From Cryptobacteroides sp934698975 (GTDB lineage: Bacteria > Bacteroidota > Bacteroidia > Bacteroidales > UBA932), in the NCBI GenBank assembly GCA_934698975.1, contig CAKUVR010000003.1:1-64000 (forward strand): a stretch of DNA of 64,000 nt. The letters are read 5' to 3'. Position 1 is the first letter of the stretch. Every line of letters begins with the position of its first letter. Below are positions 33,158 to 39,879 of the stretch, piece by piece. Position numbers and translations under genes: made by a program. The notes below the pieces were generated by a model that saw nothing but the letters and a program-made list of their open reading frames with translations, had not been told where the DNA came from and did no database searches.

Positions 33158-35268
33158 TTCAAAGTGAACGTTATTGTTGAACCATCGGCGACTTTGGTCC
33201 CGGCCTTAGGACTTTGTGATGTGACGTGTCCTGTCCCTGAATATGAACACCTCAACCCGCTGTTCTCTATGACGAACATAGCGTCCTTGAGTCCCAGCCC
33301 CATGATGTCGGGCACAACCGGATTCTTTATGTCCGGCCGCACTGTCAGTTCTTTTCCTGTCTCCATCACCGGAACTTTCCCTGCGCCCGCTATTTCCTCT
33401 CCCCACTCAGGATCGAGGGTGTAGATTGTGTCCACAATCTCGCGCATCGCCGCCGCCGGACCCACGCCGCCGTACAGGCTGCCTTTTATCAGGCATGAGT
33501 TCATGCAGATTATGGCGCTGTACTTAGGGTTGTCCGCAGGGAAGAAGCCGACGAAAGTGGCCAGATTATGATAGCTGCCGTCAGCTGTCAAGGAGTTGTC
33601 TTCCGGATCCCTTCCATATTTCTCGATTTCCTCTTTTGAGAGGGACTGCCTTGCGGTTCCGGTCTTTCCGGCCACGGTCAGTTTCGCTCCCTTTAGCCTA
33701 TAGGCGGTTCCTTCGGAGGTCACGGCCTTCAGAGCCCTCAGCAGAGTGTCCGCTGTGGCTCTTGAGCAAATGGAAGCGTTCAGAACGCTGGGACCCTTCT
33801 TGGTCTTCACCGCACCGTCTTTCTCGATGCTCTCGACCAGATACGGCTTCATCATCCGGCCTTTGTTGGCGATGGCGTTGTAGAACGTAAGGGTGTGCAG
33901 CGGAGTTTCTCTGACCGAGTAGCCTATGGCTACGGAGCCCAGATCCGTCGAACTCCAACTCTTTGAGTCAGGAGACGGAAGGACAGGCTCCCGCAGTCCT
34001 TCGAGGTCAAAGTCGAACGCCTGCCCGAGTTTGTACATGTACAGTTTGTCCATGAACCTCTTGGGGTCGTCGGAGTAGTTGTTTATCGCAAGGTAGCGGA
34101 ACACATAGTTGGATGAGATCTCGAAACCATGCAGGATGGAAATGTTGTCGTAGCCATTGAGATGTACGTCTCTTTTGAAGCCTGAAAGCTCACCGTTGTT
34201 CTTGGGAATCTCATCGTCCAAGGATTTGATGTAGCCATCCTCAAGTGCGGTCATCAATGTCGTGGTTTTGAACACGGAGCCGGGATTGGCGCCGTAGCCG
34301 ATCGCCATGTTATAGACTTCGTTCAGACTGCTGTCCTTGGGATTCTTTGTCAGGTTCACCATGGCGCGGATGGCTCCGGTCTTCACGTCCATGAACACGG
34401 CGCATCCGTCAGCGATCTGGATGTTGGCTGACATCTGCTTTCTCATGGCCTTGTCGACAATGTCCTGAAGGGTTATGTCAAGAGTCGTCCTCACGTCAAG
34501 GCCGTTCATCGGCTTGACGTATGTGCTGTCGTAGTTCTGGATTTTCCCCTTGTTGTCGGTAGGCCTGAGCCAGATTTCTCCTTCCTTGCCGTGAAGGACA
34601 TAATCATATTTTCCTTCGATGCCTATATGACTGCGTCCTTTTTCATCCGCCTTTTGATTCCGGTTGTCCTTGACGTAACCGATGGTTCTTCTGGCCAGTG
34701 TCCCGTACGGGTACTGCCTGGAGTCCCTTTTCTCGACTATGACTCCGCCCTTGAACCGGCCTTCATTCATCAGCGGCAGCCTCTGCAGACGCAGAAGGGT
34801 TCCTCTGTCGATGTCGCCGGTCAGTTTCATGTACCTGACACCTTCCCTTCTTCCTGTGACTATCCTTCTGTAATATTCACCGGCATCGCCACCTGTCTCG
34901 GCGGCCAGGCCTTTTGTGAAAGCCTTAGCTTTCGCGAGCCAGTTGCTCTCCAGGCTGTCCGGCTTGCCGCGGAACTCGTCTTTGCGGACCGTGCAGTCCA
35001 TCGCCAGCCTGTACATCGGCGTCGATATCGCCAGAATCTTTCCGTCATAGCCGATGATGGCTCCCCGCTCCGGTTCGATGACACTTCTTGTGCTTGGAGG
35101 GAGGAAGAATCTCGCGATGTCCTCGTCCGGTTTCCAAAACCACTGGATGTAGGCCATCCTGCCAATGATGACCACGCCGATGAACAGTACAAGCGCATAG
35201 AAGCGGTACAGAATCATGCCGATTCTGTCCCGTTCCTTCTTTGTGGTGTTTTGTTTCGGTGCAGCCAT
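33154..35268 (-). CDS. ftsI: Penicillin-binding protein FtsI with PASTA domain
   Basis: A 704-residue class B transpeptidase for septal peptidoglycan. One N-terminal membrane anchor (residues about 19-37) precedes the PBP dimerisation domain (RGAIIGYDGKILA near residue 68). The catalytic motifs are S331-x-x-K334 (PGSVFKTTT), S385-S386-N387 and K535-T536-G537. The last about 55 residues form a PASTA domain (VPDIMGLGLKDAMFVIENSG, then VTSQSPKAGTKV), which generally binds muropeptide or cell-wall material. It is the cognate transpeptidase for FtsW in the same operon. Confidence 0.97.
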   Translation of the reverse strand: MAAPKQNTTKKERDRIGMILYRFYALVLFIGVVIIGRMAYIQWFWKPDEDIARFFLPPSTRSVIEPERGAIIGYDGKILAISTPMYRLAMDCTVRKDEFRGKPDSLESNWLAKAKAFTKGLAAETGGDAGEYYRRIVTGRREGVRYMKLTGDIDRGTLLRLQRLPLMNEGRFKGGVIVEKRDSRQYPYGTLARRTIGYVKDNRNQKADEKGRSHIGIEGKYDYVLHGKEGEIWLRPTDNKGKIQNYDSTYVKPMNGLDVRTTLDITLQDIVDKAMRKQMSANIQIADGCAVFMDVKTGAIRAMVNLTKNPKDSSLNEVYNMAIGYGANPGSVFKTTTLMTALEDGYIKSLDDEIPKNNGELSGFKRDVHLNGYDNISILHGFEISSNYVFRYLAINNYSDDPKRFMDKLYMYKLGQAFDFDLEGLREPVLPSPDSKSWSSTDLGSVAIGYSVRETPLHTLTFYNAIANKGRMMKPYLVESIEKDGAVKTKKGPSVLNASICSRATADTLLRALKAVTSEGTAYRLKGAKLTVAGKTGTARQSLSKEEIEKYGRDPEDNSLTADGSYHNLATFVGFFPADNPKYSAIICMNSCLIKGSLYGGVGPAAAMREIVDTIYTLDPEWGEEIAGAGKVPVMETGKELTVRPDIKNPVVPDIMGLGLKDAMFVIENSGLRCSYSGTGHVTSQSPKAGTKVADGSTITFTLK

Positions 35269-35275
35269 AATGTCT

Positions 35276-35629
35276 TTATTTCAGTCTGTCGGCCGGCTTT
35301 TCCGGCATGGTCAACTTTGATCCCGACGCTTTCAGCATCTCTTGGACCGTGCTCATTTTTGAGAGACTTTCAATCTCCACGGTCTTCTGGGCGTGATATA
35401 TTTCCACATCCATGAGGGCCTTCCTGTTTTCCTCCACGTGTGTCATCGTCTTCTCTATCCTGAGACTCAGCCAAATGCTGACCCAGAAGAGGAAGAACGT
35501 GTAGATGATGTGTATGAAATAGCGGCTGACATGCAGTCTCAGCAGCAATTCTCCCTTGAGTGTCGCCAGAGCCGCGTTCTTGAGCCACGACCAGATGTCG
35601 CTGAACTTCCATTTCCTCAATTCCGTCAT
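35276..35629 (-). CDS. ftsL: FtsL-like cell division protein
   Basis: A 117-residue small bitopic protein with one membrane segment (FIHIIYTFFLFWVSIWLSL, about residues 38-56) followed by a heptad-rich stretch (RIEKTMTHVEENRKALMDVEIYHAQKTVEIESL) predicted to form a coiled coil. The position between rsmH and ftsI and the topology match the FtsL-like protein of Bacteroidales dcw clusters, which pairs with DivIC/FtsB and FtsQ. Sequence conservation is low, so the call rests mainly on context. It overlaps rsmH by four bases. Confidence 0.85.
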   Translation of the reverse strand: MTELRKWKFSDIWSWLKNAALATLKGELLLRLHVSRYFIHIIYTFFLFWVSIWLSLRIEKTMTHVEENRKALMDVEIYHAQKTVEIESLSKMSTVQEMLKASGSKLTMPEKPADRLK

Positions 35630-36582
35630 GCCTCTCGCCCTCCTTCAATCTTTTCGGCCACCCTCAGTTTCGCGCTCCTCGCCCTGGTGTTGGCGGTTAT
35701 CTCGCCCTCCCGAGGCAGGATGGGCTTGCGGTTCACGGCTTTCAGCGGAGCGTGAATATTTCCGAACACATCCTTCTCCTCCTTGCCGTCAGCCCTGCCG
35801 GTCCTGATGAAGTTCTTCACCATCCTGTCCTCCAAAGAGTGGTAGGTGATCACAACCAGCCTGCCGCCCGGTCTGAGGGTGTCCGCAGCTCCTTCGAGGA
35901 ATTTCTCAAGGGAGCGCATCTCGTGGTTGACTTCTATCCTGATGGCTTGATAGACTTTTGCAAGATATTTGTGCTCAGCGAATTTCGGAAGAGCGGCCTT
36001 GATGGCCCCATCGAGCTCACCGGTGGTGCCGATGCTGCCCTTGTCCCTCGCGGAAACGATCAGCTGGGCAACCTTGCGGGCGTTGTCCACTTCGCCGTAG
36101 ATTCGGAGAATCCTTTCGAGATCTTCTTGTGAATATTCATTGACCACATCGGCGGCTGTCTTCCCGCCCTCGCGGTTCATTCTCATGTCCAGGGGGGCAT
36201 CGTAGCGGAAGGAGAAACCTCGCTCCGCCGTGTCGAACTGGTGGGATGAGACTCCGAGGTCGGCCAGAATGCCGTCCAGGCCGCCTGTGAGCTTTCCCCT
36301 GAGCGTCTCGTCCGTGGTCTCGTGCGCCTTGTTGAGCACGAAATTGTGTATGAACCGGAAATCGGCCCGCACCATCGTCAGGCGGTGGTCGTCTATCCTG
36401 TTGCTGATGGCGTCGCTGTCACGATCGAAGGCGATGACGTGACCGTCTTCGTTCAAGCGTGAAAGTAGTTCGGCGGTGTGACCACCGCCTCCGAATGTGA
36501 CATCGGCGTAAGTTCCTGACGGATTGGTGACAAGGGCGGATATGCTCTCGTCAAGCATCACTGGTGTGTGGTATTCTGACAT
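35626..36582 (-). CDS. rsmH: 16S rRNA (cytosine1402-N4)-methyltransferase
   Basis: A 318-residue SAM-dependent methyltransferase (formerly MraW) acting on 16S rRNA. It begins with the typical HTPVMLDESISAL, followed by the SAM-binding YADVTFGGGGHTAELL near residue 26, GILADLGVSSHQFDTAERGFS, and the C-terminal RLVVITYHSLEDRMVKNF. Length and gene order are normal for the dcw cluster. Confidence 0.98.
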   Translation of the reverse strand: MSEYHTPVMLDESISALVTNPSGTYADVTFGGGGHTAELLSRLNEDGHVIAFDRDSDAISNRIDDHRLTMVRADFRFIHNFVLNKAHETTDETLRGKLTGGLDGILADLGVSSHQFDTAERGFSFRYDAPLDMRMNREGGKTAADVVNEYSQEDLERILRIYGEVDNARKVAQLIVSARDKGSIGTTGELDGAIKAALPKFAEHKYLAKVYQAIRIEVNHEMRSLEKFLEGAADTLRPGGRLVVITYHSLEDRMVKNFIRTGRADGKEEKDVFGNIHAPLKAVNRKPILPREGEITANTRARSAKLRVAEKIEGGREA

Positions 36583-36594
36583 CGTCCGGCCCTC

Positions 36595-37047
36595 CTATCT
36601 CTCCTGAGACAGCTGCCCGGCGATGTTCAAGAATTCTTCGTTTGAGATTCCGCTGGCCTCGAATCTCTCTTTGGCCCAGATCTCGATCTTGTAATCGTTG
36701 CCCGAGAAGACTACCTCTTTCGTTACACCAATTGATTCCAGAAGCTTCTTGGGAATCGAGATGCGTCCGAGCTTCGCGTCTGGTTCGACGATCGCCCGGT
36801 CGCGCATGTACTCTCTCCAGAAAGCGGCGTGAGCACGATTAAAGAAATTCAACTTTGATTTGACCTCCTCGGACTGGCGTTCCCACTCCTCAAAGGTGTA
36901 CATCTCAAGGCATTCCTCGAAGATGTCCTTCTTTATGACAAACCTCTGATCACCCTCGGAAGGCATCAACGACTTGAACGGCGAAGGGAAAACCACTCTC
37001 CCTTTGTCGTCGATCTTGCCTGAATATTCTCCGATGAATGTAATCAT
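36595..37047 (-). CDS. mraZ: Transcriptional regulator MraZ
   Basis: A 150-residue protein with two SpoVT/AbrB-like domains. The start IGEYSGKIDDKGRVVFPSPF is the usual MraZ opening, and the second repeat contains DAKLGRISIPKKLLE. MraZ binds direct repeats in its own promoter and represses the dcw operon in other bacteria. It is the first gene of the cluster, and four matching boxes lie 44-78 bases upstream. Confidence 0.97.
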   Translation of the reverse strand: MITFIGEYSGKIDDKGRVVFPSPFKSLMPSEGDQRFVIKKDIFEECLEMYTFEEWERQSEEVKSKLNFFNRAHAAFWREYMRDRAIVEPDAKLGRISIPKKLLESIGVTKEVVFSGNDYKIEIWAKERFEASGISNEEFLNIAGQLSQER

Positions 37048-37073
37048 AAGTTATCGTCTTTCACGCTTGGTCA

Positions 37074-37125
37074 CAAAGTTAGAAATATTTTTCCATTTTA
37101 TTCCACCTATTTCCAAATTTTTCCA
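37074..37125 (-). promoter_or_regulatory. dcw promoter with four MraZ-type boxes
   Basis: On the minus strand TAACTTTG (plus 37074-37081) fits the -7 consensus 26 bases before the mraZ start. Immediately upstream TGGAA occurs four times (plus-strand TTCCA at 37091-37095, 37101-37105, 37111-37115 and 37121-37125), at an exact 10-nt period with 5-nt spacers. MraZ in other bacteria binds TGGGN pentamers separated by 5 nt, so the same geometry here strongly suggests the autoregulatory site. The boxes cover the expected -33 region. Confidence 0.8.
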
Positions 37126-37260
37126 CAATGATTTCAACAACGCCCTTGTGCACCCCTGTGCCCCCTGTTGTCATTTTGTCGCTATCAAGTCTCTCGCTTC
37201 GTTGTTGATGCCGCCCCGCATGTTTTTCCCTCCCGTTCCAATGCATCGACATTGTGTCCC

Positions 37261-37345
37261 GCTCCGCCCTTCTGTGTTGCCGTCCGCTCCGCCCTTCTGC
37301 GTTGCCGCCCGCTCCACTCCTCTGTGTTGCCGCTTCGTCCTCCCT
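37261..37345. repeat. 25-bp tandem repeat, three copies plus a decayed fourth
   Basis: GCTCCGCCCTTCTGTGTTGC-type units start at 37261, 37286 and 37311, with a degenerate copy near 37336. The unit is 25 bp. Open frames across it on both strands are low-complexity and were not called as genes. It lies between the divergent mraZ and transposase genes. No function is evident. Confidence 0.75.
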
Positions 37346-37388
37346 ATTGTCTGAAGCCTCTCTCTCCCATGGCCATCCCACCCTCCCC

Positions 37389-37815
37389 GGTGTGCGAAAC
37401 TCCTCACACCTGGAATCCGATCCCGTTGCTTGTCAGTCGTTTGCGCTCCCATGTGTGCGTGAAAAATCACACCCAAGAGTCTCCATCCCCGTTTCCTCCC
37501 TCCGTGTGACTACCTTGCCCTTCCCGGTGTGCGAAATTCTTCACATCTGGGAACGGATTCGGTTGGCTGTCAGCCCTTTGCGCTCCCAGGTGTGCGTGAG
37601 AAGTCACACCTGAGAGCCTCCATCCCCGTTTCATCCCTCCGTGTGACTACCTAGCCCTTCCCGGTGTGCGAAATTCTTCACATCTGGGAACGGATTCGGT
37701 TGCCTGTCAGCCCTTTGCGTTTTCAGGTGTGCGTGAGAAGTCACACCTGAGAGCCTCCATCCCCGTTTCATCCCTCTGCGTGGCCACCTCGTCCTCCCAA
37801 GTGTGCGAAACACCT
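37389..37815. repeat. 137-bp tandem array of paired hairpins (REP/BIME-like)
   Basis: The motif GGTGTGCG recurs at 37389, 37526, 37663 and (as AGTGTGCG) 37800, exactly 137 bp apart: three full units plus the start of a fourth. Each unit holds two hairpins. The first is GGTGTG-N10-CACACC (CACATC in units 2 and 3), and the second, about 65 bp later, is AGGTGTG-N10-CACACCT, perfect in units 2 and 3 and degraded in unit 1. So GTGTGCG hairpins alternate at about half-unit spacing, as in bacterial interspersed mosaic elements. The array ends 170 bp upstream of a REP-associated transposase gene, the usual neighbour of such repeats. Confidence 0.8.
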
Positions 37816-37988
37816 TACACCTAGAACTTGAAATGACTGTTGGGTAACGAATTACGATTCTAAGTGTGTTTTATCTGTGGAAAAGTTAGGGAATATGATT
37901 TTTTTGCCATAACTTGGCGATGCAAAGAGAGAATGATTGTTACGGAATCAAGACTTCTTAATGTTAACTTAAACTAAATGAAGCATTT

Positions 37989-39161
37989 ATGGTTGCGGAG
38001 AGAGATTTGGACGACAGAAAGACTGACCAAGGACAATGGAAAGAAAATGAGCAGGTAAAGACGCAGGCTGATAGGCAGGTCGGAGGGCAAGTTGGAAGGC
38101 AGGTCGATAGGCAGGTCGGAGGGCAAGTTGGAAGGCAGGCTGTTAGGCAAGCGGAAAAACAATTGAGAGTGCAAGAGGCCGTGCGGGTGAATGAAATGAA
38201 AGTACGGCAGGAAGGCCAAGAGGAACCAGGGTGGTTCCACATCTGCTCACAGGGCCTGGAAGGTGTGGACTTGTTCCCTGACGATAATGCTTTTATTGTG
38301 GGGGTGAATAAATTCGCGACTGCATTCAAATTGTTTGACGAAGATGTCGAGGTCGTGATTCTCGTGCTTGTCTCGACACATTTCCATTCATTGGCTTGGG
38401 GGCGCAGATCGGATGTGGCCCGGTGTGCGGAAAGATTTAAGAGGACGATAAGCATGTACTATTCACACCGCTTCGGAACTTCTAAGGTCATGTGCAGAGT
38501 GCGAGTCAAGGTTGAAAAGGTGGATTCAGAAGAATATCTCAAGAATGTCATCGGGTATATTCTTAACAATCCTCGCAAGCATCGGGAGACAAACAATCCT
38601 TTCTCATACCCGTGGAGTTCCATTCTTGAATATTTCGACAAAGACGGCCATTCCACAGTCATGCGTCCAAGAATTGTTGACATTCCTCCGTGGCGTAAAT
38701 CGAAAATCATTGGTACAAATCGTCAGGTTCCGGATACCTGGAAACTCTTTGCCAACGGGATGGTGACATTCAATTCCTTCATTTCCACGGATCGTCTGGA
38801 ATCAACTGTCAAAACAATCGGCTCGCTTTCCTATCTGGTGAACAAAGCAGATCTGAACGCCAACCAAGGAGAGGCCGTCCGCTATCCTGATAACGACCGG
38901 GAGGTCCGTGGTGTTGTCGCGCAAATATGCCCGATTCTGTTCCCGGGTTCAGTCGCTCGTTTTGACGAATCGGAACTTGCCCCTGTCAGAAACACAGGTT
39001 ATTGCCTGAAAGAAATGCGCAAAACAATTTGCTCGATGGCTGAAGACATGCTCGGTAAGCTGGACTCCAACCAGATCGTAAGGCTGAGAGAGGTTCTTTC
39101 ATGCCGTTACGGATTTCCGTTGAAGATAGTTGACCGTGTGCTTCATTCCTATACCCCTTAA
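37989..39161 (+). CDS. REP-associated tyrosine transposase (IS200-like, Y1/HUH)
   Basis: A 390-residue protein. Residues from about 82 onward follow the RAYT/Y1 transposase pattern: the strand WFHICSQGLEGVDLF, then DDNAFIVGVNKFATAF, the HUH metal motif in STHFHSLAWG (near residue 135), and the helix CAERFKRTISMYYSHRFG that carries candidate catalytic tyrosines, followed by SEEYLKNVIGYILNNPRKH. The enzyme class nicks single-stranded DNA at hairpins through a 5'-phosphotyrosine. The N-terminal 80 residues are unusual: a Gln/Arg/Gly repeat encoded by 12-bp tandem repeats. About 200 residues after the Y1 core form an additional domain I do not recognise (CRYGFPLKIVDRVL at the end). A hairpin array lies upstream. 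Confidence 0.8.
   Translation: MVAERDLDDRKTDQGQWKENEQVKTQADRQVGGQVGRQVDRQVGGQVGRQAVRQAEKQLRVQEAVRVNEMKVRQEGQEEPGWFHICSQGLEGVDLFPDDNAFIVGVNKFATAFKLFDEDVEVVILVLVSTHFHSLAWGRRSDVARCAERFKRTISMYYSHRFGTSKVMCRVRVKVEKVDSEEYLKNVIGYILNNPRKHRETNNPFSYPWSSILEYFDKDGHSTVMRPRIVDIPPWRKSKIIGTNRQVPDTWKLFANGMVTFNSFISTDRLESTVKTIGSLSYLVNKADLNANQGEAVRYPDNDREVRGVVAQICPILFPGSVARFDESELAPVRNTGYCLKEMRKTICSMAEDMLGKLDSNQIVRLREVLSCRYGFPLKIVDRVLHSYTP
38062..38157 (+). repeat. 12-bp tandem repeat inside the transposase gene
   Basis: Eight consecutive 12-nt units of the type GGCAGGTCGGAG / GGCAAGTTGGAA / GGCAGGTCGATA run from 38062 to 38157, with a 36-nt higher-order period for part of the run. They encode an RQVGGQVG-like stretch. 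Being a multiple of three, copy-number changes would keep the frame. Confidence 0.8.
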
Positions 39162-39361
39162 AGGAGTTGCTTTCGTATGATAGTTAGATTATAATATGCG
39201 TTGATTGACATTAGCCTTATTGCGTTGATGTTCAAATTATCATCGGTAAGTGATGATTGTCATGTGAATTATTTGTTTATTAATGATTTAGGTGATAGTG
39301 TCGTCAGCGGTTATATAATCGCTCAAAAGTAGTTGCCTCCAAAGCCGCTGACTTGGGACTA

Positions 39362-39598
39362 AGAAGCTGTTTTGATTTATTTGAAATGTTCTTTGAGGTG
39401 AAAAAATCTTCATTTTCTTCCCGCTTCTTCAGTCAGATAGCACCGCTATCCTCCTTGGAAGAAGCGGTCAAACCTGAAGTTTTTCACTCTCAACCCAGCG
39501 CCCGAACCGAGTGCAATCGAACTTGTTCGGATTGCCGAGGTGAGTAGCAGGGAAAGAGCTTGCTCTTAAACTTCAAAAAACAAATCAAAACAGCTTCT
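39362..39598. repeat. 237-bp structured element bounded by 17-bp inverted repeats
   Basis: The ends AGAAGCTGTTTTGATTT (39362-39378) and AAATCAAAACAGCTTCT (39582-39598) are perfect inverted repeats. Inside are nested stems: GTGAAAAAATCTTCA (39398-39412) against TGAAGTTTTTCAC (39475-39487), enclosing CCGCTTCTTC (39421-39430) with GAAGAAGCGG (39458-39467), enclosing GATAGC/GCTATC around ACC (39436-39450). A second hairpin pairs GCAATCGAAC (39513-39522) with GTTCGGATTGC (39525-39535). No credible reading frame was seen. It could be a miniature mobile element or a structured RNA. Proximity to the transposase favours the first. Confidence 0.6.
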
Positions 39599-39721
39599 AA
39601 GCGACCGAAGGGGAGTGGAGGACACTGTCCGGACGTGTCTCTGCTGGCCAGAACATCTATTGCAATTGGCGCGACTGTAAGTAGGCGATGATACTTGATG
39701 AGGAGGCGTCCTCCCGTACCT

Positions 39722-39832
39722 GTCCGGGAACTGCCACGTGACTGGGGATATAACGAAAAGTGCCACGAGTGGAGGATTGCTATCGCAAGCCAAGTCCGGG
39801 AGCTGTCAGGTGATTGAGGATATAACAAAAAG
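39722..39832. repeat. Pair of imperfect 39-bp direct repeats
   Basis: GTCCGGGAACTGCCACGTGA at 39722 and GTCCGGGAGCTGTCAGGTGA at 39794 begin two 39-bp copies, both continuing into GGATATAACnAAAAG, 72 bp apart. They lie between the structured element and the terminator of the second SusCD pair. No gene is evident here. Confidence 0.65.
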
Positions 39833-39855
39833 GGGTGACAAAAAAGTCACCCCTT
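39830..39855 (-). terminator. Terminator of the second SusCD pair
   Basis: The arms AAGGGGTGAC (39830-39839) and GTCACCCCTT (39846-39855) are perfect around six A residues. Read on the minus strand the stem is followed by TTTTTGTTAT, so it fits a factor-independent terminator 24 bases after the SusD-like stop codon. Confidence 0.85.
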
Positions 39856-39879
39856 CCCGCAAATATATTAATGGAAAAA

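Noticed and set aside
37168..37813. Several 60-120-codon frames on both strands across the repeat region upstream of the transposase
   Set aside because: They are Arg/Pro/Ser/Cys-rich translations of the 25-bp and 137-bp tandem repeats, with no family features, and they occur in several frames at once.
37389..37815. Possible CRISPR array, because of regularly spaced repeats
   Set aside because: The period is a constant 137 bp, the sequence between the hairpins is repeated too rather than unique, and no cas genes are present.
37964..38455. Minus-strand frame with a Cys/Pro/Thr/Leu repeat opposite the transposase N-terminus
   Set aside because: It is the antisense reading of the 12-bp repeat, and its downstream part shows no family similarity.
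39490..39828. 112-codon minus-strand frame over the structured element and direct repeats
   Set aside because: It reads through the 39-bp direct repeats and a hairpin, and its repeated peptide (LYPQS) simply reflects the DNA repeat.
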